DNA of 64,000 nt from Paraescarpia echinospica (lineage: Eukaryota; Annelida; Polychaeta; Sabellida; Siboglinidae). Within the stretch, counting starts at the first letter, position 1. Every line of letters starts with the position of its first letter. Under the pieces are notes generated by a model. The model ran no database searches and was not told where the DNA came from. It saw only the letters and a program-made list of their open reading frames with translations. The stretch covers positions 36,444,024-36,508,023 of the forward strand of contig CM034533.1 of the NCBI GenBank assembly GCA_020002185.1. Direction: 5' to 3'. Below, piece by piece: positions 43,801 to 58,900 of the stretch. The translations under genes and the position numbers were made by a program.

Positions 43801-46800
43801 TTGGGATAAAGTCTAAACATGAAATGTCTGTTTATTTTCTATGGTAAAATCACGCTAGGGTGTGCAACTAGTTACTGTATTTGGGGAAAGGAAAAATGCC
43901 TGTTAATTTTTATAATAAAATCATGTTCACTGTATTTGGGGTAAATCTAAAACATCTGTTCACTTTTAATGTAAAATCTTGTTAACATGAACTATATAAA
44001 TTGTAACACCTTCACAGCCCAAATATGTTACAATGAACCACAATTGTTGCTAAATAATTAAACTGATACATCACCATGAATATCATAAACAACCCTGCTG
44101 TTCAGAATCAGCAAACAGCTGTCAACAATTGCCAGTATCTCTTGACAAAGTTAATCAATGTCAGGTGATCCTGGGATCATGTGATGGACATTGTCAGGTG
44201 ATCCTGGGATCATGTGATGGACATTGTCAGGTGATCCTGGGATCATGTAATGGACATTGTCATTTTACCTTCTCAAAGAGCGGAGTGTAGAAGTCATACA
44301 TTGTGTCCCCAGCCTCCATCAGATATAAACTCTGAAAACAGATTATCCATGTGAGACATATGAGCCCTCCATGGGGCATCATAGCACAGCACACAGTAAA
44401 CAGGACACAGCAAACAGGACACAGGACACAAACATTAGTTCATTTATTTCAACAGCAACAATTACATCACACAATTTGCCAAATACACAATTATAAACCG
44501 CATATTGATGCTGAAATGGGCAAGAAGTACATCACTTGTAACACTTGCCCACTTATAACACTTGCCCACTTGTAACACTTGCCCAATTATAACACTTGCC
44601 CAATTATAACACTTGCCCTCATGTAACACTTGCCCACGTGTAACACTTGCCCAATTATAACACTTGCCAACTTATAACACTTGCCCACTTGTAACACTTG
44701 CCCAATTGCAGTAAATATAACTACATGCAAATAAGTGTTTAGTCCCGTGCCGACCTCTCGGGGACTAAGAAATAAACATTGATATTCAGAGTATGCGATA
44801 TGTTGCACCTCCAAGAAAATGTTTAACTCAAAATTTGTGCCAGCAAACTCGCATTTATGTTGGACTATTTTGTTTCGTTCGAGAGGAGTAATTTTGAATC
44901 TGGACAATCCCAGGGCTTGGTTGTGTCATCTGACGTACATATGGCTGCCCCCATGGCGAATGGAATATGTGTTGTCTCGCCCTAAAGAAATATAAAGGGT
45001 GTCCGATTCATAGTTGTGTCAGCAAACTTCGTATGACGTCCAATTTCATAACAACTTGCCTGGTATTGCGGGTTTTTGCTTAATTCTGCCTGGCATCGGT
45101 AAAAGTTTATACTTGGCTCACACCTGCTATTGTTGATTCACCTGGTTGGCCTGCCAGTGCCACCACAATACTGTACATATACTGTAAATTACAAGGTGCA
45201 CAAAATTGGGTAGGTCAACCTTTGTCTTCGTGCTCATTCACGTTGAGGAAAACGTCTTGTATTTAAACAACACGATGGCAGGCAACACAGCTCTACCTCT
45301 TGTTGAACCTGAACTTGTATTTAATCTCTTCGAGAAGTTATAGCACTGATAAATACAACTTTTATGGTACGTTGGGCTGGCCTGAAGTTTAGAGTTGGGT
45401 ACTTTTTTAGGATGAAATCTGCCAATTTGTCAATAGGAATATTATCGTCAGTGAACACAACTTTGTTGATATCCAGTTACACGCTTTCACAACAATTACT
45501 CCATCTACGATATATAACAAGCCGGGTGATGCAATCTGTGACATGTTTGAAGTACATGAAGCAGATTCAACACATTTTCTGAGACGACGACAAAATTCAT
45601 TTTGGCATGGATGCAGCCATTTTGCACGTCATATGACATAAACAGGGACTCTGACTGGTCTAGATTCAAAAAATATTGTTCTGCCAACAAAACGCAATAG
45701 TCCAACATAAACTCGGGTTAAACTTTTAAACTGGCACAAATTCCGAGTTAAACTTTTAGCACAATGTTGGGCATGTTATTTACTTTTTAATGCTGCAAAG
45801 AAATCTTAATCCCACAAAACTTCATTTCTAAGCACATTTTCCATGTTCACCTTGCAGCCAAAAATACTATCCTGCAGAATTTAAAACTGATAATACAAAC
45901 TAACCACTTGCAACCACAATCACATTTTTAACATGAATGGTTAATTCGAAAAAGGATGTACAGCTACCAAATTTCATGGACTGCACCATTGTTGGCCAGG
46001 AAACTAGCCACGTCAGTCGATTTGATTTTGCAGTGCACTCGATGGCCGAGATCAGTGATTAGATATAGACGGCATTGCGCCAAGCTTCAAAACTTGATAT
46101 TGCTGACGTTTTGTTTAACTGATGATGTTTCAAAGCACATTTCTTAAAAATTAGGAGAACAAAATGCATTCTGTTGCAGGGGTTTCCAACCTGATCGTCC
46201 TCAGTTATGAATCCACAGCTTCACATCTGATCTGTTCAAAGAATTTCAAATAAATTCTGTGGAATATTACAAAATCGCATTTTTTATTGCAAACCAACCT
46301 TGTATAAATCCAACAAAACACATGCAGAAATTGGTTGCATGCTGGGAGCATCGTGGTAAAAATAACGCTACCCGTTTATTGGTTGCTTTGACCAAGTCAT
46401 TGTGTCATCACCAAGATGTCAACCTTCATATTATTAAGATTTCAGTAGAATCTAACACTTTAAGACCATATTCTGAGTAAACTACTGACATTTAAAATAT
46501 CGTTATGGCTGCAAATGGTTATTTTGTATTAACTCGTTTAGGTGCATAAAACCAAAAGCCTTTTGTTTCCCTTTAATTTCATGTGCAGCTGACCTTATTT
46601 GAAGGCCAACCCTGGGACTGGGCTAAAGTGACCTTAAGAGCAAGGTATATTAGCAAGACTAATTTGGTATATTTTGGTATTAAAAAACACTTTGGTTATA
46701 ATTGCGAATTGGTTTGGTTCTAATTGCAAGGTGGCTGTATTACCAAGGTGATTTAAATAGCTATCCAATATAATTGAGCGTGTGCACTGTATCACAGATG

Positions 46801-49797
46801 ATGATGTCACCTTACTGTTTCTATAGAAGACCACTCACCCTGACAGTGGTGAAGTAGTTCATGAGACCACACTTCTCCTTCAGTGTCTGCAGCAGTCTGT
46901 CGCTCATGGCTTTGTAGCAGTGGGTGATGTGAGGATACAAGCACGTCTGTAGCAGCAGCTTGATGGGACTCAGCCTTGACCAGTCCAGGTCATTCAGTCT
47001 ACTGCAAACACACGCATGTACAACACCTGGAATAAACCACTTGTCATAGCGAGCCGGTTAGTAAGCTAAAAATAGCTGTCTAGGTCATGTCCCATCAATG
47101 TTCTGATTTTAGCAGAAATGCACATTTAATATCACATGTTTCCATGTCCGGTTTATTCTCCTTGACAAATAATACAAAAGTTCTATATGTAACGTGTGAT
47201 GAGTTTAAACTGACAGGCCCTACTCATGATAGTGAAATAATACTCATATTGCTATGCCATTGGCATTAGGGTAGACATAAGCATCATTGTGTCAATGTCT
47301 ACTCCATGTTGTCAAGTCCATCAAGCAGGAGCTGTTTTCCTGATTTACCCCATAAAAGGTGAGAATCTTGACTCTTGGGGTATTTTAAAAAGATATAGGT
47401 GTTACATCCTATTTTAGGGTCGTAGATTAATCCCCGAAAGTTTGGCGCTCGATGTTCAAGCCATTTAAGAGTAAAACATTAATCTTCCCGCATACGTATG
47501 CTAGCTTGAGTATAAATAGCTTCATACAAAAAGAGGAAGAGACAACCTCCCTTTAACACATAGAGTAAACACTGTGACACACCTGTTGACCTCCTGTTCA
47601 TCAGCCCCCCTTGAGGGGAGGTCAGCTGCACTAGAGCCAGTGACAAACTGTGAGAAGTTCTCCGCCAGCAATGGATCTCTCACTCCCTGCACCTGTAGTT
47701 GCCACAAAACATTGTCTGCAAACACAGCGTCCGTCGCCCCGACCACTGTACCAGTGGCGCCCCCTGCTGGTGAGGTTGTCTCACTGGGTACGGTGTGTTG
47801 ACTGCCCAAGTGAGCTTGTAGAGATTCGATAAACACCTCGTACAGCGTCCCTGATGTCTCCGAATCTACATCGCGGAACAGGTAGCACAGTAAGTGTGGG
47901 ATGCGCATGCGTACATGCACGTTGAATTATAACAGAAACTATTTTGTTAGATCATGATGCAATTCGATTGTGTTAAAACTGCATGACAATCAATGATGGC
48001 AATAATGAATATAGTCCCCAACTTCGAGTCTGAATTGGCTAACTTCAATCATTAAGAGTGTAAAATTCACACAAATGGTACCTTTGCACCATGCATTGTG
48101 TGGTACCAGGTAATCGTACTTGACATTGGTGAAATAGTAATTCTAGTTCTAGTTGTTGTTCTAGTTGTTTTTTTTGGATGTGACCTTGTCCAATTAGTGG
48201 CACTACTCCGCCACTATCAATTCAGCTGTTTGCAATTTGCAAAGGTGCTATTTTATGTTTAAACAAAACTTTTTTCAAAACAGTTGAAAACCTTGATAAA
48301 TATATGAGACACTTGCAGTGTGATATAAAATCAACACATCTCCAAAATACACTTAAATAAGACATGATATGTGTGAATTTCAAGGACATCTGAATTTCTT
48401 GAATATATATTAGATTTCCTGGGCAGTGCTATTGGGAAATTGACTTCTGAAAAAAGCTAATATTCTTTCAAAAATATTATTTTGGACATTTTATGATACT
48501 TTTGGATACTATTTAATTTTATGAATATGATTTTAGATTATTTATTATATTACTCTGATAACTAATTATACATGGTAGACTGGTATAGATTTCCAGAAAA
48601 AGTTGCAAAAATTATTCTATATTACGTTTATAATGATCTTATAATATTTATTAATTTCATGATGTATAATAATAATACCAATTTTATAATCTTTAAAACA
48701 TTGTTCTTATTGTTTTTAAGGATAATGCTTTATAATCGTAAACTTGACTAGTTTTAAATCATCATTGAACGGTGCAAGTTCCATGAGCGTATCGACTTGG
48801 TGGGTAACAATGCTATATGACTTTGTTATCAACGAACCGTGGTGCTGGAGGCCGTCCAGGTGTTGTAACATTTCCACCGCCTTGCCTGCCCCCACAACAT
48901 GGTACATGATGGGCAGCAGGAAGGTGGGTACCCCCGTCACACACCCCCCGTCACCCTGCTGGTCATGTGACGCAGACATCGTCCAATCACACTTGTCGTG
49001 GACCTTTAGGGCAGCTTCCCAGAAGGTCTCATCCCCAAGTTTCACGTCAGTGTTCCTAGAAGCACAAGTTTGAAAGTTTATACCGAGTATCTGAAATAAA
49101 AGTTAATGTGGCTTATAAATGATTACCTGGCTATAGACAGTGGTGGGTATATGTCAATAAATAGTCTTCGTGCAGTAAATGCTTCACAGAGAAGTTGAGA
49201 TGGTGTTTGAATGAACAGGTCTTCCAGGGGGTAAAGTATATAAAGCACTTTTGCAGTACTAAGCACTGGATACTGTACTATGTAAGAAATGACCTTTACA
49301 TTTATTTGTGCGGTTAGTGTAGTTGTATTTCAGTTTTCAAATTGTTCCCAGCCCTCGGCAACATTCTGACTAGTCTGTATACATTGTGGTTATAGTATCA
49401 TGATACTACGAGGTCAAATACTCAGCTTTTTTCAAAACATTATCACCAAGCTGACATTTCCGTACTGGCCCTGAGGGTGGTCACTGCCAGGGTGCATGTC
49501 ATCCTCAGTGATTTTTTCATGTCCCAAATTGAGACGGGACCAACATTAATGTGATCTCCAAGTGACGAGGGATAAAATGTTGAGAGCCAGTTCTTTTAAC
49601 TAAATGTACCTTACCCTGTCTAGAGGTCTTGAACTAAGAACACTCTGGTATGCCAGGTGGATGTGCTAACACTACACTACTAGGCTCTTTCTCTCCCTCA
49701 TCCTCTCTCTTCTCCGTTCCCCTCTCTCTGTCCCTCTGTCTGTTTCTCCCTCCCTCCCTCCCTCCCTCTCTCTTTCTGCCTCCCTGCCTCCCTGCCT

Positions 49798-49828
<31 letters not shown>

Positions 49829-49878
49829 CCTCCCTCTCTCTCTCTGCCTCCCTCCCTCCCTCCCTCCCTCCCTCCCTC

Positions 49879-49920
<42 letters not shown>

Positions 49921-52900
49921 CCCCTACACTTCCCCCTCCCCATCTCTCACTCTCTCTCCATACACGCTAGTATAATATCACCAAACATTGTCTTTAATTC
50001 ACAATTTACACACCTGTGAATGATGAACTCTTGATAAGAGTCATTCAGTTGTCCGGTGGTCACCCACTGGTCAATGATGTCCAGATATGGCTTGCATGAA
50101 ACCATCCAGATCGGGAAGAGAAAACTCACCTGAAAAAAATGAATCACTATCAGTCACAGTGGCACAAATAGTATGTGTAAAAATGTTCATTTCCTTCAGG
50201 CACAACTGACATGTGAACATTTGGTATCTATGGATAGCTGACAGATTTTTCGAGATCATGTATATTTATTCATGAGCACATTCAATGACAGCTATTCACA
50301 ATCTAGCTTACAATAGACATGACGCAGTTGACGCCCACATTCTGGTGATTTTACTAAGTCCTGCGTACTGAATTTACGCACCCATTCATAAAGTCTAGAC
50401 CCCCCATACATGTGATATCGATGGAAAGCTCTGTCATTGGCCGATCTGCCAAAAATGACATCAGTGGGCTGACTTCATTCAGCGAATCAAAACCATGGTT
50501 TTAAATGTAGCGTCATTACCCATCCAAAGTGAAAGTCGAAAACAAAATGGCGGAGTGGTGTTCGGCAACTTATCCACTTTGAAAGTTTACTTCAGATTAT
50601 CTGAAGTTTCTGCATCAATATTTTGACAAATTGCCTGACAGTATTCATAAATAAGGTTATTATACAAGTTCAAATAGTTAGAACGACTTTGGGGGTGTTT
50701 TTTGTAGTGAAAATTCAACAAATTAGCAGCACGATGTTTCTCCAGGTGAGCGCGTGGGTTGCAACAGTAACGAGCACGGTAGGGATTGGCCTGCTTGAAT
50801 TGGCCTGTTTTTATGTTGGAAAACAAATCATAAAAATAAATGTTGTAAACATATATGGCTACATTTGTTTCACTGTATTAGGGCATACATCCACTCAGTA
50901 ATTATCTGGCGGCACAATGAAATGTTTTTATTTTTTTTTATTTTTTATGAAGTTCAGGTAGTAATATCCCCATGATTTTATTATGTGATATAGTTACTAT
51001 AATTTTATTATAATAAAGCATTCCTTTAGCAATAAAATGATACCTCATTCACATTTTTATGACAAATATTAGCAAAGTTATGATTTTTATAAGAACATTA
51101 TGCTACAGAGGATTTTCAGTGGTCACTTCTAGGGTTAAGGTGAGAACTGTTTTTGTACAGAACATCTGATATTTTTTATAATTATACATTACCTCAATCC
51201 AGCATGTTTTGGTAGTGCATTAAGGTAGCTGCACCGGGTATCATGTCAGTTGATTTTTTCTTCATAGAACATTAGTAGGTGTCAGTATGAACAAGTGTAC
51301 TATTAAAAAAAACCAAGGCACTATCACCATATGTCACCAATCAGTCCTTTAAAAAACTAGTATTTTTAGTGTGTCTGTGGAAAGTCCCTTTTCAGATTCT
51401 TGGAAACTGATGATGTTTCCATAGTGACGATCACGTGTGCGTCAGCCCAGTTCAAACATAAATTAATTCACCATGAATGCAGATCATAATAGTCTGGTTA
51501 TTCTCATGCCACTATGCTGTTGTATTGTAATTACCTAAATGCATCACGCTGTCAAATCAACAAATACTGGGGCAGTTTTGTTTATTCTCCGATAATGCCC
51601 AATCTCAGCCGCCATTTGCAATGACACGTGACTGACCCCAGCAGGTGTCGATCAATCTTGTCTACCACAACAAGTTCAACACATGGCCCTTCGTAACACA
51701 ATATCATGAGACAACTTGGCGGGAAAACCTTGGGGGGAAATCTCAGTAATAGAAGTGTGTGTCAAATTATGTTGAAATAAGCCACACGCCAGAAAAAAAG
51801 TAACATTTCTAAGCCAAAAACAAGCATCTGGTGACACTTGTAGTATTGGTAAGAACCAGGAAGTATTACTTAACGTAACTTTTTATAAAAACTACAATAC
51901 TTACAAAGCCATAACTTGGCATATGAACTCGACTTGTGTTTACCCAAAATTGCACGGGATGGTTTTATGTTTGGTGAAAGGGTCGTGCCAAAAATGCAGT
52001 ACGGATTGTTGCTGTCTTTCAACATTGTAGCAAAATGTTTATGAAGCTGTATCAAACTTTATATGCATTTGGTTACAAAAAAAACCGTAAGAATGTCAAT
52101 AACATGTTTGTACTTACAACCATACACATTTTTCTCTTGGGGAGTTTTCCAAAATGAAATAATATGCCATTTTAAGGTGATTTTTGACATATTTTTTAAT
52201 TGTCTTTAAACACATTTAAATATCTCCAAACAACATAAAAATCAATTCTTTTTGGTCTGGAGTATTGTTTAGTATCTGAGGCAAACTATGAGAAAAAATT
52301 GTTAGCTTATCTTCAAAACTTATATTAGAAATGATTAATTCAAAAGAAGTATATAATAGCCGATGCAGCCACCTTAAGCCTATGTAAGTAATTCCACATC
52401 GACTATTATTCCAACAATCTGACGTCTGTAAACAGCCATCACCTCACACAAATGTATCAGTCTTAGTCACACTAAACAAACGTTGCTATTCACTGACACA
52501 ATAACTGTCTTGCAGGACAGTGTAATGCTAGTCCGCCTTTTTAACAATGATAATCACAGAGGTACTAAAAAGATCAGGCAGCTGTTACCATAGCACGTAC
52601 CTGTGTGGAGTCCGCCCCTCCCAGGGAATCACATCGCTGCAGTGTTGCGTAGATATGTGACAGGAGAAACGATGCCTTGTGGGCATTGCTACTGGTTGCC
52701 TGGCAACATGCCTCAATTCCATTCGTGAAGACAACATCGAGGAAATCCAGGTGCATAAAGTGGGGTGAAAGTTTGCTGAGTAAACGTGACAATGTGGCCG
52801 TCTCAACTGCAAGTAGGAAGGGAGTAGTAGCAAGTAGACAAGGCAATAGGGGCAGGTACACATGGCAGCAGCAAGTAGACATACTAGACAACACAGCAGG

Positions 52901-55900
52901 GACATATAGACAAGGCAATAGGGGCAGGTACACATGGCAGCTGTAAGTAGACAACACAGCAGGGACATATAGACAAGGCAATAGGGGCAGGTAGACATGG
53001 CAGCAGCAAGTAGACAACACAGCAGGGACACATAGACAAGGCAATAGGGGCAGATACACATGGCAGCAGCAAGTAGACAACACAGCAGGTACACATAGAC
53101 AAGGGCAAGGCAATAGGGGCAGGTACACATGGCAGCATCAGTGTAGACAACACAGCAGGGAGAAATAGACAAGGCAAGAGGGACATGTACACATGGCAGT
53201 AGCAAGCAGACAACACAGCAGGTACACATAGACAAGGCAACAGGGGCAGGTACACATGGCAGCAGCAAGTAGACAATACATCAGGGACACATAGATAAGG
53301 CAACAGGGGCATGTACACATGGCAGTAGCAAGTAGACAACACAGCAGGTACACACAGACAAGGCAACAGGGGCAGGTACACATGGCAGCAGCAAGTAGAC
53401 AATACATCAGGGACACATAGATAAGGCAACGGGAGCAGGTACACATGGCAGCATCAGTGTAGACAACATAGCAGGGACACACACACACACAAGTCAATAG
53501 GAGCAGGTACACATAGCAGCAGCAAGTAGACAACACAGCAGGGACATATAGACAAGGCAGTAGGAGCAGGTACACATGGCTGCAGCAAGTAGACAACACA
53601 GCAGGGACATATAGACAAGGCAATAGGAGCAGGTACACATGGCTGCAGCAAGTAGACAACACAGCAGGTACACATAGACAAGGCAATAGGAGCAGGTACA
53701 CATGGCAGCAGCAAGTAGACAACACCGCAGGTACACATAGACAAGGCAGTAGGAGCAGGTACACATGGCTGCAGCAAGTAGACAACACCGCAGGGACATA
53801 TAGACAAGGCAATAGGAGCAGGTACACATGGCAGCAGCAAGTAGACAACACAGCAGGTACACATAGACAAGGCAGTAGGAGCAGGTACACATGGCAGCAG
53901 CAAGTAGACAACACAGCAGGGACATATAGACAAGGCAGTAGGAGCAGGTACACATGGCAGCAGCAAGTAGACAACACAGCAGGGACATATAGACAAGGCA
54001 GTAGGAGCAGGTACACATGGCAGCAGCAAGTAGACAACACCGCAGGGACATATAGACAAGGCAGTAGGAGCAGGTACACATGGCTCATCGTCTTTCCTGG
54101 ACACTCATTTCAAAATATCGAACAAATTATGGCATAACTCGTCGTCTTTCTAACAAATCCCTCGTCCGTGTCGAACAAATTACCGCCATGCTCAATCGCT
54201 CTTTCTAACAAGGTTTTCTCTCGTTTCATAGTAAGGTAGAGTATAGCAACTGCTCATCGCTCTTTCAACAAGGTTTTCTCTAGACAAGGCAGTAGGAGCA
54301 GGTACACATAGCAGCAGCAAGTAGACAACACAGCAGGGACATATAGACAAGGCAGTAGGAGCAGGTACACATGGCAGCAGCAAGTAGACAACACAGCAGG
54401 GACATATAGACAAGGCAATAGGAGCAGGTACACATGGCAGCAGCAAGTAGACAACACCGCAGGGACATATAGACAAGGCAGTAGGAGCAGGTACACATGG
54501 CAGCAGCAAGTAGACAACACAGCAGGGACACATAGACAAGGCAGTAGGAGCAGGTACACATGGCAGCAGCAAGTAGACAACACAGCAGGGACACATAGAC
54601 AAGGCAGTAGGAGCAGGTACACATGGCAGCAGCAAGTAGACAACACAGCAGGGACACATAGACAAGGCAGTAGGAGCAGGTACACATGGCAGCAGCAAGT
54701 AGACAACACAGCAGGGACACATAGACAAGGCAGTAGGAGCAGGTACACATGGCAGCAGCAAGTAGACAACACCGCAGGGACACATAGACAAGGCAGTAGG
54801 AGCAGGTACACATGGCAGCAGCAAGTAGACAACACCGCAGGGACATATAGACAAGGCAATAGGAGCAGGTACACATGGCAGCAGCAAGTAGACAACACAG
54901 CAGGGACACATAGACAAGGCAGTAGGAGCAGGTACACATGGCAGCAGCAAGTAGACAACACAGCAGGGACACATAGACAAGGCAGTAGGAGCAGGTACAC
55001 ATGGCAGCAGCAAGTAGACAACACAGCAGGGACACATAGACAAGGCAATAGGAGCAGCAAATAAACAAGTTTCTGAAGGTAAACAGGAAGCATATCTAAT
55101 CCATCAACTCCATCACACAAACTAAGAACATCAAGCAATAGATCGTAGATGTTAACATTGGACAGACCACGTGGGTGGGTCCTGTCAAACTGTTGTGGGC
55201 TCATGAACTACTTCACCACTGTGAGGGTGGGTGGTCTCTCGTAGCAACAGTGTGGTGGGTGACAGCCTTCCCATGACAATGGCTGCAGATTAGTTGCTTC
55301 TAGCAATGCCCTAGGAACAACCCTTTTGGTTATACAAAGGTTGCACATGGGGCTGCCAAGTCTTGTTGCTGTATTCATAGGTTATAGTGAAAAGGATTCA
55401 TAGTGAAACGCCTTCCAATATTTAGATTTATACCCCTGACTTCAGTGATATCACTATTATCAACAACAGCATGCTTTTACCAAGTAATGCCAAGAATTTG
55501 TAAATACCTTGAGCACAAATTTCTGTTTCCATGGCAACGAGGTCCCATTTGAACTGTTGTAAAACATGTGAAATAGCAATGCCAAATGCCTGGTAAGTCT
55601 GACAGCTGCCACTGGTGTCACTACTGGTACTGTTGTAATTTGAACAGTGTTGAGATGATGATGAACTTGTTTCCATGACAACCACATCAACAAATTGGTT
55701 TAGCTTCCATACGATGTCACCATAGTGACCAAGATCTTCCAAGATGTTGAAAAGAGTTTGCTGAAATGTAGAAAAATGGCATGTAAAGGCAGTATAATTA
55801 ACACTTTTCTCAAATGGCACAATGTTGGCATGACACTGTTTGCACAGAGAAAGCTCTACCATAGATGGTGTATATATACATATAGATCTGATGAACCAAA

Positions 55901-58900
55901 TAATTATGGATTGGTGTATATCTAAACTGATTTACAATTTTATATACATATTTTCTGTTGCTGTACCAACTCTCTGGAATTTGCTCCCTCTTAGTGTTAG
56001 CCCAGTGGAACTCAGGTAGTAATTTATTTCAACAGATATACTGAAAATCCCAAAACACCTCTCCCGCATGTGAAACTATGACACCGTCCTGTGGATACCC
56101 ATTAATAGGTTCTTGTCCTACAGACTATAGCAACTACATACCAGTCACAATAAGTCTGCTTCACTCAAGACTGGCAGCCTGCATTCAGAGTCAACACCCT
56201 AAGTTATGATAGCAAAATAAACAATGGTTTTTTTGGGGGAAAGTTGATCAAAATATAATACTCAATGAGATAGCTGCTACAAAGAAACACATTTCTCATC
56301 CCCCAATTTCACATAAAAGGTAAGTTCTTATATAGTGCAGTATCCAGTCATCAAGACTGCTTAAAGCTTTACACTTTACTCCCTGGTAGACCTATTCAAT
56401 CAAACACCATCTTGACTTCTCTGGGAAGCATCCAGCCACGCTGCAATTGATGCGTGGAGACTATTCATACACAAATATCCATCACTGTCTATAGCTAGGT
56501 ACTCATTCATACAGTGAACTGGAACAATGTAGAATGAACGAACTAGCCAAAGGTTCGAACTACAGCAAAGGATTCGAACCCGAGTTCTCTCGGTCGAGAG
56601 TCCCAAGCTCTAGCCACTGCACTCATCACTGTTCATAGAAGCAAAGGTTTGATAGGTTATACAGAGCATCTGAAAGAACAGTTCAATCAGCTGTGTGAAT
56701 AAGTACCTGGTTACAGACAGTGGTGGATATACATGAATGAAAAGTCTTTGTGCAGTAAAGGTAATGTGGCTGAATGTTTCACAGAGATATCATGATGGTG
56801 TTTGAATGAACAGGTCTGCTAGGGAGTAAAGTATAATATTTGTCTGACTTTTTCAACAATAATAATAGTCACAGGAATAGTAATATGGTTTTATTTTATA
56901 CTGAAGATCAGTGTTTCGGAATTGTCCTGGTAATTCAGTATTACGTTCTATGAAACAGGTGCTACAAATAAACAAATTTCAGTTAGTATCACCCCTTGAC
57001 ATTTTGAAATGGGCTTTTAGCTATGTTTAGCTATAACTACTGCTACTAGCAATTGCACTGATAAATGCAACACAAAATCATTGGTTAAACATGTTAATTT
57101 AGATTGTGCACCTCAAATCTACCACTCACAACACTACGAAGTCAACTCACATCTGTCAGATGACTCAGTTGAATGTCTTTATTCACAACAAAGTGATCTG
57201 TCTGCCAGGAGTAGATAAACGACCGACTCACACCCATCAGCATCCTACAACAGACGGCATCACATCCCCTTAAAATTGATGCTGTTCCTTAACACTAACA
57301 GTGATTTTGAATGTTGAAAATGGTCACACCAAGATGTGTCACCGGGACACTTTCAACGATGTGTCATCGAAAGTGTCCTTTTTTAAAAGCTCCTTAAATA
57401 TAACAACAAATTTTGTTTAATGGTGGATTTTCATTGAGGTCATTATCTTAGTAAAACACTTCACGAGTTCCCAAACAGAGGACTGGGACTCTGGTGTTGC
57501 TCCAGGGGGTATCACACAACTCCAGGGGGCACCATGTAGCTCCAGGCGGGACCATGTAGCTCCAGGGGGCACCATGTAGCCATACCCAACAACAGCTTTA
57601 TGTGTTATCAACATTAGTTTTTAGTCATTACAGTCAAATCTAACTATTATAGAGTTAGATTTGACGGTATTTTCATTACAGTCAAATCTAACTATTATAG
57701 AGATGTAATTTTCCAGAAAAAAATTGAGTGAATGGAATGCACCAAAGTGCATTGTTCATAGTTTTCCATTGTAGCCCTCTGTAAACGGGGTGTGCAGTAT
57801 TGCCTAATACACTGTAACGTTTACAATAAACATTGTAATGTTTACAATGTGGTTACTCTACTTACCACAAGACCTCCCGCAGTATCTGGTGTTCTGTCAA
57901 CTGGGCTTTGTCGCGTGTTACATATATAACACTGCTGTCCACAAGGTGCTTCTCCCTGCAATCAATTCTCGGTGTCAACAAATACAGTCACCTACAGGTG
58001 TGTTCTGTTTGTTCTTTCCAATCTCCCCACAGAGAGAGCTGTTTGTTACGGAGAGCAGCAGAGATCTCTGTAGCAAGACCCAACTGTCTGTTGACTCTAC
58101 AGAGACAGTAAAGTAAAGATTAGTTCTTATATCGCGCAGTATCCAGTCCTTAGGACTACTGAAAGCGTTACACTCTTTACTCCCTGGCAGATCTGTTCAA
58201 TCAAACATCTCTCTCGACTTTTCTGGGAAGCATTCAGTCACGCTGCAATTAATGCGCAGACTATTCATTCACAAATATCTACCACTGTCTGTAGCCAGGT
58301 ACTCATTCACACAGCTGAGTGAATTGGAGCAATGTAGAGTGAATGAACTTGCCCAAGGTTCGACACGGCAGCACAGGATTCGAACCAGGGTTTTCTCTCG
58401 ATTGAGATCTGATGCTCTTGCCACTGTGCCACAGGGCTCCAGCCTGGATCGTTCCAGGCAGAATCTAACTTGTCCCACTCTGGATTCCCTATGTCTACCT
58501 TTCTGCCGATAGACAAGTTCTAATAATAGACAAGGCCCTATAACAGACCTGCCTAACCCAAAAACTTCCTGTCAGTAATCCATCTTCCCATTTACACTGA
58601 TTTTCAGGAATATAGGCTTGCTGTCAGTAATAGTTCAGAACCGTGTCAGATATTGTCACACTACTGTCAGTAATACTTTAATACTGTGACTATGACGATA
58701 GTTGCACCCAAAACATAATTGTCTCTAATAAACTATGACTATGAGGTGTTTTGAAGCGTTCAGTTAACAAGATAAGGTAGATGTTCATAACCAGCATTGA
58801 TGGAAATCAAACATGAAGAAGCGTAACTGTAATGTAAATGAGTCTATACACATTGCAATTCTGATTTTATGTAAATTTCTAGAACAGCATGCTGACTACA

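Noticed and set aside
49650..49970. Ser/Leu/Pro and Arg/Glu-rich frames
   Set aside because: Direct products of the CT microsatellite.
52574..55204. Several 180-316 aa Cys/Leu-rich frames on the minus strand
   Set aside because: They come from the 63-bp minisatellite (21-codon period). Only short flanking parts are GCP5 exons.
57838..58116. 92-aa plus-strand frame
   Set aside because: Antisense of two GCP5 exons whose splice sites and phases are well supported.
58376..58431. tRNA gene
   Set aside because: Box A and box B are present but no cloverleaf can be formed and the unit repeats elsewhere, so it is a SINE head.
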